A stretch of 64,000 nt of DNA from Rhodococcus sp. HNM0563 (GTDB lineage Bacteria; Actinomycetota; Actinomycetes; Mycobacteriales; Mycobacteriaceae), in assembly GCF_012726195.1 (NCBI RefSeq), contig NZ_JAASAF010000006.1:248001-312000 (forward strand), written 5' to 3'. Position numbers and translations under genes: made by a program. Positions 25,830 through 35,658 of the stretch are shown here, one piece after another; within the stretch, counting starts at the first letter, position 1, and each line of letters opens with the position of its first letter. The notes under the pieces are model-generated. The model was not told where the DNA came from. It searched no databases and saw nothing but the letters and a program-made list of their open reading frames with translations.

Positions 25830-26411
25830 GTGACCGATAAACGCACCGCTGTGCTCGACGCCGCGATCGAACTGCTCGGATCCGAAGGACTGCGGGCACT
25901 CACGCATCGGCGGGTTGACTCGATCGCCGACGTGCCGGCCGGGTCGACATCGAACTACTTCCGCACGCGTCAGGCGTTGGTCGAAGGAGTCCTCGATCGC
26001 CTCCTCGAACGCGACCGGGCCGACGTGGCGGCGCTCGCGGGCGCCGCATCGACAGCCCCGCGCGACGAACGTGAACTCGAGGATCTGCTGTGCGGATACG
26101 TGCTGTTCTCGACCGACAGCGACACGGTGCGGACCCGGGCGCGCTTCGCGATGTTCGTCGAGGCCATGGCCGTGCCGGACCTGCGCACCGCGGTGGAGAT
26201 CAGACGCAGCGAGCTGAGGGCGTGGGGCGCGTCGATGCTGGCAGATCTCGGAGTGGACGGCCCGGGTGAATCCGACGCCGGTGCGCGGCTTCTCGTCGAC
26301 TATCTCGACGGGGTGATCTTGCATCGGCTGACGTCCGGAAGCGACCCGGACCCGAGGGAGGGGATTCGCCGCATCCTCGAAGCTGTGCTGCGTCCGCAGC
26401 GTGCGCGGTGA
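25830..26411 (+). CDS. TetR-family transcriptional repressor
   Basis: This is a 193-residue regulator read from GTG at 25830 (the ATG two bases earlier meets a stop at once). The N-terminal helix-turn-helix covers about 25-45 (LTHRRVDSIADVPAGSTSNYF), here with S-T-S-N-Y-F-R in the recognition helix, as in the group with a TetR_C-type ligand domain. The remaining 140 residues are helical, for ligand binding and dimerisation. It starts 18 bases after the palindrome it presumably binds, and controls itself and the monooxygenase. The inducer is unknown. Confidence 0.9.
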   Translation: MTDKRTAVLDAAIELLGSEGLRALTHRRVDSIADVPAGSTSNYFRTRQALVEGVLDRLLERDRADVAALAGAASTAPRDERELEDLLCGYVLFSTDSDTVRTRARFAMFVEAMAVPDLRTAVEIRRSELRAWGASMLADLGVDGPGESDAGARLLVDYLDGVILHRLTSGSDPDPREGIRRILEAVLRPQRAR

Positions 26412-26714
26412 CGCCCCCGCTACGGGCCGGTTACCGGCATATTTCCGCTGCTCACGTGCAAAGTAGGGCAGCCTTGCTTGCGTAACCCCCCGTGGCCTGG
26501 CATATCGTTTGTTGCGAGGCGGTGGGCCCACGACGTCCCACCGATCGTCAGGTTCGATCCCGCGCTGCCGAAAAAGGCACCCGCACCGTCGCGGATGGGC
26601 GGATACTGACGAGGACAAAGGTATCGGCACACCCGGGTCGATACCCATCTACAGCAGTAGATGGCCATCAGTGTTGCTGGTCGTCAGTTGCCATCACCGC
26701 AACGAAGGCTAGGT
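26412..26714 (+). promoter_or_regulatory. gltB upstream region with leader hairpin
   Basis: About 300 bases without a gene. A perfect 8-bp hairpin CCATCTAC/GTAGATGG (26645-26664, loop AGCA) lies 50 bases before the gltB start. Other parts show no clear -35/-10, although the length suggests a regulated promoter and a long leader. A GGGCAGCC block at 26465-26472 faintly resembles an iron-box half-site. Confidence 0.5.
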
Positions 26715-29700
26715 ATGACTCACCTTCCCGGGCCTCGAGGGCTCTATCACCCGGCAAACGAGCACGACTCCTGTGGCGTCGCGTTTGTCGTGGACATGCA
26801 TGGTCGACGCAGCCGCGACATCGTCGAGAAGGCGATCACCGCGCTGGTCAATCTCGAACACCGCGGCGCTGCGGGCGCAGAACAGAACACCGGCGACGGC
26901 GCAGGCATTCTCATCCAGGTCCCCGACGCATACTTCCGCGCGGTCGTGGACTTCGATCTGCCTCCCGCCGGCGCCTACGCCACCGGCATGGCATTCCTGC
27001 CCAAGGGCGCCGATGCCGCCGGTCAGGCGCAGGAAGCGGTGAACCGGATCGTCGAGGAAGAGGGCCTCGAGGTCCTCGGCTGGCGCGAGGTGCCGATCGA
27101 CACCTCCGATCTCGGCTCGATGGCCAAGGACGCCATGCCGACATTCCGCCAGATCTTCATCGCCTCGGGCGCACGAGCCCTCACGGGCCTCGACCTCGAG
27201 CGACGCGCGTACGTGGTGCGCAAGCGCACCGAACACGAACTCGGCAGCAGTGGAGCCGGCCAGGACGGCCCCGGCAGCGAGACCGTGTACTTCCCGAGCC
27301 TGTCGTCGTCGACGTTCGTCTACAAGGGCATGCTTACGACGCCGCAGCTCAAGGGCTTCTTCCTCGATCTGCAGGACGACCGTGTCGAGTCGGCGCTCGG
27401 CCTCGTGCACTCACGCTTCTCCACCAACACGTTCCCGTCGTGGCCGCTCGCGCACCCGTTCCGCCGGGTCGCGCACAACGGCGAGATCAACACGGTCATC
27501 GGTAACTCGAACTGGATGCGTGCTCGCGAGGCACTCATCGACACCGACGTTTTCGGTGGGCGCGGCAAGCTCGAGAAGATCTTCCCCGTCGTCACCCCGG
27601 ACGCATCCGATACCGCACGTTTCGATGAGGTGCTCGAGCTGCTGCACCTCGGTGGCCGCAGCCTTCCGCACGCCGTGCTCATGATGATCCCCGAGGCGTG
27701 GGAGCGGAACGAGGCGATGGATCCTGCCCGCCGCGCGTTCTACGAGTACCACTCGGCGCTCATGGAGCCGTGGGACGGGCCTGCATCGGTGTGCTTCACC
27801 GATGGCACGGTCATCGGTGCGGTCCTCGACCGCAACGGCCTGCGTCCGTCGCGCGCATGGGTCACCGACGACGGCCTGGTCGTCATGGCCTCCGAGGTCG
27901 GTGTGCTCGACATCCCCGCCGAGAAGATCATCAGCAAGCGACGCCTCCAGCCGGGGCGTATGTTCCTCGTCGACACCGCAAAGGGGCGGATCGTCGAAGA
28001 CGAGGAGATCAAGTCGGAGCTCGCCGCCGAGCATCCGTACGAGGAGTGGATCGCCAAGGGCGTGTCACGCCTCGAGGACCTGCCGCCGTCTCGGTACACC
28101 TACATGTCGCACGAGCGTGTCGTGCTGCGCCAGCAGGTGTTCGGATACACCCGCGAAGAAGTGGACCTGTTGATCAAGCCGATGGCAGCGACCGGCGGTG
28201 AGGCACTCGGTTCGATGGGCACCGACACCCCCATCGCGGTGCTCTCGTCGCGTCCGCGGACGCTGTTCGACTTCTTCTCGCAGCTCTTCGCCCAGGTCAC
28301 CAACCCGCCGCTGGACGCCATCCGCGAGGAGATCGTCACGAGCCTGGGTGGCATGCTCGGCCCCGAGGGCGATGTGTTGCGGCCCACCGCGGAGTCGTGC
28401 AGGCAGATCCTGTTGTCGGCGCCGGTCATCGACAACGACGACCTGCAGAAGCTCATCCACGTCAACGACAAGAAGCAGTACCCGGGATTCAACAGCGTCA
28501 TCGTGCGTGGTCTGTACCCGGTCGCGGAGGGTGCGCGCGGTCTCCACACCGCGCTGGAGAGCATCCGCGAGCAGGTGTCGCAGGCGATCGACAAGGGTGC
28601 TCGCCTGATCGTGTTGTCCGACCGCGAGTCCGACGAGAAGCTTGCGCCGATCCCGTCGCTGCTGCTGACCTCCGCGGTGCACCATCACCTCGTGCGCGAG
28701 AAGACCCGCACCAAAGTCGGGCTGCTCGTCGAGGCAGGCGACGCCCGCGAGGTCCACCACATCGCCGCCCTGTGTGGTTTCGGTGCGGCCGTGGTGAATC
28801 CCTACATGGCGTTCGAGAGCATCGACGAACTGCTCCAGAACGGCGATCTGCCCGAAGGCATGACCCTCGACAAGGCGATCGCCAACTACATCAAGGCGGC
28901 GTCGAAGGGTGTGCTCAAGGTGATGTCCAAGATGGGCATCTCCACGCTCGCGTCCTACACCGGCGCGCAACTGTTCCAGGTCATCGGCCTGTCGCAGGAG
29001 CTCGTCGACGAGTACTTCACCGGACTGCAGAGCCAGCTCGGCGGCGTCGGCCTGGAAGAGATCGCGGCGGATGTCGCTGCGCGGCACCGGATGGCGTTCC
29101 TCGATCGCCCGTCCGAGCATGCGCACCGCGAGCTCGAGGTGGGTGGCGAATACCAGTGGCGTCGTGAGGGCGAATACCACCTGTTCAACCCCGACACGGT
29201 GTTCAAGCTCCAGCACGCCACTCGCACCGGCCAGTACAAGATCTTCAAGGAGTACACCAAGCTGGTCGACGACCAGTCGGAGCGGCTCGCGTCGCTGCGG
29301 GGGCTCTTCGAGTTCAAGACCGGGCTGCGACCGGCGGTTCCGATCGAGGAGGTCGAGCCGGCGTCCGAGATCGTCAAGCGGTTCTCCACCGGCGCGATGA
29401 GCTACGGCTCGATCTCGGCGGAGGCCCACGAGACCCTCGCGATCGCCATGAACCGCCTCGGCGGACGCTCCAATTCCGGTGAGGGCGGCGAGCATCCGTC
29501 GCGTTTCACCCCCGACGCGAACGGTGACTTCCGCCGCTCGGCGATCAAGCAGGTGGCGTCCGGCCGCTTCGGTGTGTCGTCGCACTACCTGTCGAACTGC
29601 ACCGACATCCAGATCAAGATGGCGCAGGGTGCCAAGCCCGGTGAAGGCGGCCAGCTGCCGCCCCACAAGGTGTACCCGTGGGTGGCCGAGGTGCGTGGTT

Positions 29701-31310
29701 CGACGCCGGGCGTCGGCCTCATCTCGCCGCCGCCGCACCACGACATCTACTCGATCGAGGATCTCGCGCAGTTGATCCACGATCTGAAGAATGCGAACCC
29801 GCAGGCTCGCATCCACGTCAAGCTCGTCTCCGAGCTCGGTGTGGGCACGGTCGCGGCGGGCGTGTCGAAGGCGCACGCCGATGTCGTGCTCATCTCGGGC
29901 CACGACGGTGGCACGGGTGCGTCGCCGCTCACGTCGCTCAAGCACGCGGGTGCTCCGTGGGAGATCGGTCTCGCCGAGACTCAGCAGACCCTGATGCTCA
30001 ACGGTCTGCGCGACCGCATCGTCGTGCAGGTCGACGGTCAGATGAAGACCGGTCGCGACGTCATGGTCGCGGCGCTGCTCGGTGGCGAGGAGTTCGGTTT
30101 CGCGACCGCACCGCTCGTCGTGTCGGGCTGCATCATGATGCGCGTGTGCCACCTCGACACGTGCCCGGTGGGTGTTGCGACCCAGAACCCGGTGCTGCGC
30201 AAGCGGTTCACGGGCAAGCCGGAGTTCGTCGAGAACTTCATGCTGTACATCGCCGAGGAGGTGCGCGAATACCTTGCCGAGCTCGGCTTCCGCAGCCTCG
30301 ACGAGGCCATCGGTGCGGTCGAGTGCCTCGACACCGCCAAAGCCGTCGACCACTACCGTGCGTCGAAGCTCGATCTGTCGCCACTGCTCGAGAAGGTGAC
30401 TTCGCCGATCTTCACCGATCAGGACATGCACTGCACCAAGGAGCAGTACCACGCACTCGACAAGGCTCTCGACAACGAGCTGATCGTCAAGGCGCAGGCC
30501 GCTCTGGAGTCGGGCACCCCGGTGTCGATCGACACCACCGTCACCAACGTCAACCGCACGGTGGGCACGATGCTCGGACACGAGCTCACGAAGCGCTACG
30601 GCGCGGAGGGACTGCCGGACAACACGATCGACATCACCCTCACCGGTTCGGCAGGTAACAGCTTCGGCGCGTACGTCCCCAAGGGCATCACGTTGAAGCT
30701 TCTCGGCGACGCCAACGACTTCGTCGGCAAGGGCCTGTCGGGTGGCCGCATCGTGGTGCGTCCGCCGGAGCACGTGGCGCCCGGATTCGTCGCCGAGGAC
30801 AACATCGTCGCAGGCAACGTGATCTTGTTCGGCGCCACCGGCGGTGAAGCACTCATCCGCGGTATCGCCGGTGAGCGCTTCGCGGTGCGTAACTCGGGAG
30901 CCACCGCTGTCGTCGAGGGCGTCGGCGACCACGGTTGCGAGTACATGACGGGCGGCAAGGTCGTCATCCTCGGCAGGACAGGACGCAACTTCGGCGCAGG
31001 TATGTCGGGGGGTGTCGCGTTCGTCTACAACCCGGACAAGGAATTCGAAGACAACCTGAACACCGAGCTGGTAGATCTCGAAGACCTCGAAGGCGAGGAC
31101 TTCGTCTGGCTCAAGGGTGCCGTCGAGCGACATCGTGACGAGACGGGCTCCGAGGTTGCAGCCCGTATCCTGGCCGACTGGTCACAGCAGGTCGGCCACT
31201 TCGCGAAGGTGATGCCTCGCGATTACAAGAAGGTTCTCATGGCTATCAAGGACGCCACCATTCGTGGTGCGAACGTTGACGAAGCGATCATGGAGGCGGC
31301 TCGTGGCTGA
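26715..31310 (+). CDS. gltB: Glutamate synthase (NADPH) large subunit
   Basis: This is a 1531-residue alpha subunit that makes two glutamates from glutamine and 2-oxoglutarate. Residues 1-20 form a propeptide ending before Cys20 ([10 protein letters not shown]), the Ntn-type glutaminase nucleophile. The glutaminase domain runs to about 430, then the central domain, then the FMN-binding barrel with the 3Fe-4S motif [15 protein letters not shown] near 1140. A C-terminal beta-helix follows. The start MTHLPGPRG was chosen over a longer frame because of a weak AGG site and because mature families begin here. It overlaps gltD by 8 bases. Confidence 0.97.
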   Translation: MTHLPGPRGLYHPANEHDSCGVAFVVDMHGRRSRDIVEKAITALVNLEHRGAAGAEQNTGDGAGILIQVPDAYFRAVVDFDLPPAGAYATGMAFLPKGADAAGQAQEAVNRIVEEEGLEVLGWREVPIDTSDLGSMAKDAMPTFRQIFIASGARALTGLDLERRAYVVRKRTEHELGSSGAGQDGPGSETVYFPSLSSSTFVYKGMLTTPQLKGFFLDLQDDRVESALGLVHSRFSTNTFPSWPLAHPFRRVAHNGEINTVIGNSNWMRAREALIDTDVFGGRGKLEKIFPVVTPDASDTARFDEVLELLHLGGRSLPHAVLMMIPEAWERNEAMDPARRAFYEYHSALMEPWDGPASVCFTDGTVIGAVLDRNGLRPSRAWVTDDGLVVMASEVGVLDIPAEKIISKRRLQPGRMFLVDTAKGRIVEDEEIKSELAAEHPYEEWIAKGVSRLEDLPPSRYTYMSHERVVLRQQVFGYTREEVDLLIKPMAATGGEALGSMGTDTPIAVLSSRPRTLFDFFSQLFAQVTNPPLDAIREEIVTSLGGMLGPEGDVLRPTAESCRQILLSAPVIDNDDLQKLIHVNDKKQYPGFNSVIVRGLYPVAEGARGLHTALESIREQVSQAIDKGARLIVLSDRESDEKLAPIPSLLLTSAVHHHLVREKTRTKVGLLVEAGDAREVHHIAALCGFGAAVVNPYMAFESIDELLQNGDLPEGMTLDKAIANYIKAASKGVLKVMSKMGISTLASYTGAQLFQVIGLSQELVDEYFTGLQSQLGGVGLEEIAADVAARHRMAFLDRPSEHAHRELEVGGEYQWRREGEYHLFNPDTVFKLQHATRTGQYKIFKEYTKLVDDQSERLASLRGLFEFKTGLRPAVPIEEVEPASEIVKRFSTGAMSYGSISAEAHETLAIAMNRLGGRSNSGEGGEHPSRFTPDANGDFRRSAIKQVASGRFGVSSHYLSNCTDIQIKMAQGAKPGEGGQLPPHKVYPWVAEVRGSTPGVGLISPPPHHDIYSIEDLAQLIHDLKNANPQARIHVKLVSELGVGTVAAGVSKAHADVVLISGHDGGTGASPLTSLKHAGAPWEIGLAETQQTLMLNGLRDRIVVQVDGQMKTGRDVMVAALLGGEEFGFATAPLVVSGCIMMRVCHLDTCPVGVATQNPVLRKRFTGKPEFVENFMLYIAEEVREYLAELGFRSLDEAIGAVECLDTAKAVDHYRASKLDLSPLLEKVTSPIFTDQDMHCTKEQYHALDKALDNELIVKAQAALESGTPVSIDTTVTNVNRTVGTMLGHELTKRYGAEGLPDNTIDITLTGSAGNSFGAYVPKGITLKLLGDANDFVGKGLSGGRIVVRPPEHVAPGFVAEDNIVAGNVILFGATGGEALIRGIAGERFAVRNSGATAVVEGVGDHGCEYMTGGKVVILGRTGRNFGAGMSGGVAFVYNPDKEFEDNLNTELVDLEDLEGEDFVWLKGAVERHRDETGSEVAARILADWSQQVGHFAKVMPRDYKKVLMAIKDATIRGANVDEAIMEAARG

Positions 31311-32754
31311 TCCGAACGGCTTCCTGAAGCACGGTTCTCGCGAAACACCGGTCCGTCGTCCAGTTCCCCTTCGGCTGCTCGACTGGAAGGAGGTCTACGA
31401 GCCGTTCCCGCTCGAGTCCCTCCAGATCCAGGCGAGCCGCTGCATGGACTGCGGAATCCCTTTCTGCCACAACGGTTGTCCCCTCGGAAATCTGATCCCC
31501 GAGTGGAACGACCTCGCCTACAAGGGCAAGTGGGACGACGGCATCGAGCGACTCCACGCCACGAACAACTTCCCGGAGTTCACGGGCAGGCTGTGCCCTG
31601 CCCCGTGCGAGGCATCGTGCGTGCTGGGCATCAACCAGGACCCGGTCACCATCAAACAGGTCGAGGTGGAACTCGTCGAGAAGGCATTCGACGAAGGCAA
31701 GGTCACCCCGATCCCGCCGTCGAAGCTCACCGGACGCAAGGTCGCGGTCGTGGGATCGGGTCCGGCCGGACTTGCTGCAGCGCAGCAGCTCACCCGCGCA
31801 GGCCACAGCGTCACGGTGTTCGAGCGTGCCGACCGCATCGGTGGTCTGCTCCGCTACGGCATCCCCGAGTTCAAGATGGAGAAGCGGTTCATCGACCGTC
31901 GTCTCGCGCAGATGGAGGCCGAAGGCACCGTCTTCCGCACCGGCGTGAATGTGGGCGTGGACATCACCGCCGAGCAGCTGCGTGAGCAGTTCGACGCGGT
32001 CGTCCTCGCCGGCGGCGCCACTGTTGCACGCGACCTGCCCATCCCGGGCCGCGAACTCGACGGGATCCACCAGGCGATGGAGTTCCTGCCCATCGCGAAC
32101 CGGGTCCAGCTCGGCGACCTGCCTGCACCCACCATCACGGCGACGGGCAAGAAGGTCGTCATCATCGGTGGCGGCGACACCGGCGCCGACTGCCTGGGTA
32201 CCTCACACCGGCAGGGTGCGGAGAGCGTTCACCAGTTCGAGATCATGCCGCGCCCGCCCGAGGAGCGCGCCGACTCGACCCCGTGGCCGACCTACCCGCT
32301 CATGTATCGGGTGTCGTCCGCGCACGAGGAAGGCGGCGAGCGGGTCTTCTCGGTCAACACTGAACAGTTCGTCGGTACGGACGGCAAGGTCACCGCGCTG
32401 AAGGCACACGAAGTGCAGATGGTGGACGGCAAGTTCGAGAAGGTCGAAGGCAGCGACTTCGAGCTCGAGGCAGACCTCGTGCTGCTCGCGATGGGCTTCA
32501 CCGGTGCCGAGAAGCCCGGACTGCTCACCGATCTGGGTGTGGACTTCGACCAGCGCGGCAACGTCGCCCGCTCGTCGGAGTGGAACACCAACGTCGACGG
32601 TGTGTTCGTCGCCGGCGACATGGGCCGCGGTCAGTCGCTGATCGTGTGGGCCATCGCGGAAGGCCGCTCGTGCGCGGCCGCGGTCGATCAGTATCTCGAG
32701 GGAGTAACGGCGCTTCCCGCTCCGATCACCACGCGCACCGTGCCGCAGCGCTGA
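31303..32754 (+). CDS. gltD: Glutamate synthase (NADPH) small subunit
   Basis: This is a 483-residue beta subunit that passes electrons from NADPH through FAD and iron-sulfur clusters to GltB. Features in order: the N-terminal Cys-rich cluster-binding segment [17 protein letters not shown] near 46-62, a second pair in [10 protein letters not shown], the FAD motif [13 protein letters not shown] near 153, and the NADPH motif GGGDTGADC near 290. The GTG at 31303 lies inside the last codons of gltB, so the two are translationally coupled. A strong terminator follows, defining a two-gene operon. Confidence 0.97.
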   Translation: MADPNGFLKHGSRETPVRRPVPLRLLDWKEVYEPFPLESLQIQASRCMDCGIPFCHNGCPLGNLIPEWNDLAYKGKWDDGIERLHATNNFPEFTGRLCPAPCEASCVLGINQDPVTIKQVEVELVEKAFDEGKVTPIPPSKLTGRKVAVVGSGPAGLAAAQQLTRAGHSVTVFERADRIGGLLRYGIPEFKMEKRFIDRRLAQMEAEGTVFRTGVNVGVDITAEQLREQFDAVVLAGGATVARDLPIPGRELDGIHQAMEFLPIANRVQLGDLPAPTITATGKKVVIIGGGDTGADCLGTSHRQGAESVHQFEIMPRPPEERADSTPWPTYPLMYRVSSAHEEGGERVFSVNTEQFVGTDGKVTALKAHEVQMVDGKFEKVEGSDFELEADLVLLAMGFTGAEKPGLLTDLGVDFDQRGNVARSSEWNTNVDGVFVAGDMGRGQSLIVWAIAEGRSCAAAVDQYLEGVTALPAPITTRTVPQR

Positions 32755-32781
32755 TGTAGAGCAGTACTGATGTAGAGCAGT
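32751..32781 (+). repeat. Short tandem duplication across the gltD stop
   Basis: CTGATGTAGAGCAGT occurs at 32751-32765 and again at 32767-32781, one base apart. The first copy includes the gltD TGA. It adds a second in-frame-independent TGA and looks like a replication-slippage duplication without effect on the protein. Confidence 0.8.
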
Positions 32782-32789
32782 GCTGTACT

Positions 32790-32820
32790 GGGCCGCCCAC
32801 CGGACACCGGTGGGCGGCCC
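32790..32820 (+). terminator. gltBD terminator
   Basis: Perfect 14-bp arms GGGCCGCCCACCGG and CCGGTGGGCGGCCC around a 3-base loop, 36 bases after gltD. Very stable GC hairpin without U-run. Confidence 0.85.
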
Positions 32821-32867
32821 GGTGTGTTCCGCTGCCGCACGGTGCCGGAGCGGTTATCGTTCTGCGC

Positions 32868-33644
32868 ATGACTGCATCCGGGAGTGTCACGAAGCGGGCG
32901 CTGACGGTTGTCGCGGTCGGCGCGGGCGCTACCGCGATAGCCGTATCGACAGCGCACACGGCGGTGGCCGACCCGATGAGCGACTGCGTTCGCAACGCCG
33001 GGGGCATCGTCACCGTCGACGGGGCATCGCCGGTAGCACCGGTTTTCGGGTTCGACGGCCTCATGCTGCTGGGCCTCGATGGCGGTAGCGGAAATTCCTG
33101 CATCACCAATGTCGGACCGGGCACGGTGAATGTGACACATCCGGAAGGACGCGAACCGGGACGCACCCACGTGACCGACGCCCCGCTCGAGATGCGCGTC
33201 GACGGGGGCGTCGGCAACGTCGCGGTCACGAATCTCGGTACCGGTGGCGTGACCGTCGACCGCCACGCTGTTGGGCCGAGGCCGGAGCCGGCAGCGAGCG
33301 AGCCCGAGTTGTTGCCGCAGATGGAACTCGATGCGGGCAGCGACGGTGTGTTCGTCACCAATATCGGGACGGGTTCGGTCGAGGTGATCGATTGGGACCA
33401 CGCGAGGGGCCCGCTGCCCGCGGAGATTCCGGCCCCGCCGGGCATGGTGGTCACCGACCCGATCACCGGCAACGTCTACGTCACCAACTTCTTCGGACCC
33501 GCGGTGACCGTGGTCGATCGTGCCGGAGGACCGGTCTCGAGGGTTGTCGAGAAGCCCGATCCGGTCACTGCACTCGACTACGGCACCAGCAACGTGTTCG
33601 TCACCAACATCGGGGGCGGCGCCGTCACCGTCGTGCGCGAATAG
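32868..33644 (+). CDS. Secreted protein with repeated VTNIG motifs
   Basis: This is a 258-residue protein with an N-terminal signal peptide (basic TKR, hydrophobic ALTVVAVGAGATAIAVSTA, cleavage after AVA). The mature part has five copies of a short beta unit: CITNVGPGTVNV, VAVTNLGTGGVTV, VFVTNIGTGSVEV, VYVTNFFGPAVTV and VFVTNIGGGAVTV, spaced 40-55 residues apart. This looks like beta-propeller or beta-helix blades (the NHL/YVTN type has VYVTN as a hallmark). Two Cys lie near the N-terminus. It is probably an envelope or extracellular binding protein. Function unknown. Confidence 0.75.
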   Translation: MTASGSVTKRALTVVAVGAGATAIAVSTAHTAVADPMSDCVRNAGGIVTVDGASPVAPVFGFDGLMLLGLDGGSGNSCITNVGPGTVNVTHPEGREPGRTHVTDAPLEMRVDGGVGNVAVTNLGTGGVTVDRHAVGPRPEPAASEPELLPQMELDAGSDGVFVTNIGTGSVEVIDWDHARGPLPAEIPAPPGMVVTDPITGNVYVTNFFGPAVTVVDRAGGPVSRVVEKPDPVTALDYGTSNVFVTNIGGGAVTVVRE

Positions 33645-33761
33645 GTTCTGTTCCGCCGAAAAAATACCGACTCGAATCACGCCGAGTTCACCGATGTGTC
33701 ATATTCGTGATGGAAACTTGGGCGTGGCGTGACGTGATGACATAGGGGCGGGGGATCTTCC

Positions 33762-34670
33762 ATGGGGTTCGGCAGGGCATCGGCAATGATGGCGGCAGCA
33801 GCCGCAGTCGCAGGTGCGATCGTGGCAGCGCCTGCAGCACAAGCTGATCCGGGCGGCTGCCCGACATTGAACGTGATCGCTGTCCCCGGGACGTGGGAGA
33901 CGTCGAGCACCCCCGACCCCGAACGTGGTAACGGCATGCTGGCCCAGGTCACGGCCGGGCTTCCCGCCGGAGCCCGGGTCGACTATGTGCAGTACCCGGC
34001 CACTGCCTTCCCGTGGGAGGGCGACATGTACGGCATCTCCCGGAACCGGGCGGTCGACAACGCCAGGGATCTGATCGCCGGTACCGCGGCGCACTGCCCC
34101 GGCACCGATTTCGCGCTCGTCGGGTACAGCCAGGGCGCCGACGCCGCGGGCGATCTTGCCGCCGAGATCGGCACCGGACTCAGTGTGATCCCGCCACACC
34201 GGCTCACCGCGGTCGGCCTGATTTCCGATCCGCGTCGCTCCGAAACCGATTCGCTCGTCGGACCTCCCGTGCCCGGCAACGGCGCAGGTGGCTCCCGCGT
34301 CGGTGGGTTCGGATTGGTGAGCCCCAACGTCCGCACTATCTGCGCCGTCGGAGACCTGTACTGCTCGACCTCCCGCGAGGACTACGTGACGCGCCTCGCC
34401 GGGTTCATGGCGATCACGGCGGGAACCGGCCCCGATCAATTCGAGCACTATCGCGACGAGGCCACCATTCTCTACAACGACATCATGGCCGCGGGCGGGG
34501 TACCGATGTTGCAGCTGCAGATCAGCCCCGAAGCGAACTTCGAACGGGAGGCACAGATCCGCGAGTTCTACGGGTCTCAGATCCACCAGGACTACTCGAA
34601 CTATGCGGTCGACGACCGCGGTACGACGGCAACGATCTGGCTCAACGACTGGCTCGCGTCGAAGGTATGA
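33762..34670 (+). CDS. Cutinase-like secreted esterase
   Basis: This is a 302-residue protein with a signal peptide cleaved after AQA (residues 1-28). The mature chain begins with the cutinase-type strand NVIAVPGTWE, has the nucleophile elbow GYSQG near residue 127 and two Cys flanking CAVGDLYCS, the family's disulfide near the catalytic Asp. The catalytic His is probably in HYRDEATIL near 228. It belongs to the mycolate-actinobacterial cutinase/PE-PPE-domain hydrolases that act on lipids or polyesters outside the cell. Substrate undetermined. Confidence 0.85.
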   Translation: MGFGRASAMMAAAAAVAGAIVAAPAAQADPGGCPTLNVIAVPGTWETSSTPDPERGNGMLAQVTAGLPAGARVDYVQYPATAFPWEGDMYGISRNRAVDNARDLIAGTAAHCPGTDFALVGYSQGADAAGDLAAEIGTGLSVIPPHRLTAVGLISDPRRSETDSLVGPPVPGNGAGGSRVGGFGLVSPNVRTICAVGDLYCSTSREDYVTRLAGFMAITAGTGPDQFEHYRDEATILYNDIMAAGGVPMLQLQISPEANFEREAQIREFYGSQIHQDYSNYAVDDRGTTATIWLNDWLASKV

Positions 34671-34688
34671 GGCCGCGGGGGCGCGCGA

Positions 34689-35606
34689 TCAATCGAGATC
34701 GAAACGCGAGCCCACTCTCACTACCCGTGGAGCCAAGCGGCTCAGCCACTTCCTGGCCTTCGCACCCGGAGCGACGGTGACGATGGGCCGATTGTGGCGC
34801 ACCGCGGAGACGATCGCATCGGCGACGCGCTCGGGTTCGACGTGCAATCTGCGGTGGAGCGACAGCGCACGCTCGCGGCGCGCGGCGCGCTTCTCCCGGC
34901 TCGGAGCGACGTATTCGGAGTTCCGGGTCAGATTCGTGTTCACCAGATCCGGGCACACCACGGTCACACCGATACCGTGTTCGATCAGCTCGGCGCGTAG
35001 ACATTCCGAAAGCATGAAAACTGCGGCTTTGCTCGTCGAGTAGGCGGTCAGGTTCCGCTGCGTCATGAACGCTGCTGCCGACGACACGTTCACGATGTGT
35101 CCCCCGGTACCCCGTTCGACCATCTGTGTGGTGAACGAGCGGCACCCGTACACCGCGCCCCAGAAGTTGGTGTTCATGACATCTTCGAAGACCGACTGCG
35201 GTGTGTCGACGAAGGCGCCGATGACTCCGAAGCCCGCGTTGTTGACGAGCACGTCGGGAATTCCGTGCCGTGACCGGACAGTCTTCGCGAACTCACGGAC
35301 CTGCGCCTCGTCTGCGACATCGAGCTCGTAGGCATGTGCGCCGCCGCCGAAGACGGCGGTCGAACCACCTGCGGAGTCGGGATTGTCGATCAGATGCACT
35401 GTTTCGAGCGCACCGTCGAGATCTTTGTCCGCCACCACAACGATCGCGCCCGCGGCCGAGAAGGCGCGAGCGGAAGCGCGACCGATTCCGCTTGCACCGC
35501 CGGTGACCACGACCAGCGTGCCCGTCAGGTCGTGGAGGCGGGCGCGGATAGCGGTTCCGGCTCGCCATCGTCGGATCTGCGCGTACCGAGAGGGCATGTC
35601 TTCCAT
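34689..35606 (-). CDS. Short-chain dehydrogenase/reductase
   Basis: This is a 305-residue SDR. The cofactor motif TGGASGIGRA follows the first strand (LVVVTGG), then come DVLVNNAGFG, catalytic Ser in NVSSAAA, and YSTSK. The C-terminal part HRRLHVEPERVADAIV resembles SDRs annotated beside mycobacterial lipid genes. The start MEDMPSRYAQ is not fixed by a good ribosome site; an ATG three codons later is equally possible. It lies 52 bases downstream of the molybdoenzyme gene and is likely co-transcribed with it. It ends convergently with the cutinase gene. Confidence 0.85.
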   Translation of the reverse strand: MEDMPSRYAQIRRWRAGTAIRARLHDLTGTLVVVTGGASGIGRASARAFSAAGAIVVVADKDLDGALETVHLIDNPDSAGGSTAVFGGGAHAYELDVADEAQVREFAKTVRSRHGIPDVLVNNAGFGVIGAFVDTPQSVFEDVMNTNFWGAVYGCRSFTTQMVERGTGGHIVNVSSAAAFMTQRNLTAYSTSKAAVFMLSECLRAELIEHGIGVTVVCPDLVNTNLTRNSEYVAPSREKRAARRERALSLHRRLHVEPERVADAIVSAVRHNRPIVTVAPGAKARKWLSRLAPRVVRVGSRFDLD

Positions 35607-35658
35607 CCAACACGACGAAACGGCATGTGTCCGGCTCACCGTGCCCACACCACAGTGC

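Noticed and set aside
26459-26482. IdeR/DtxR iron-box-like sequence before gltB
   Set aside because: Only about 11 of 19 positions fit and the dyad is poor; no reason for iron control of gltB.
28065-31133. Open frame of about 1000 codons on the strand opposite gltB
   Set aside because: It mirrors gltB codon by codon; high GC3 in a long gene removes stops on the opposite strand. No ribosome site and no recognised domain.
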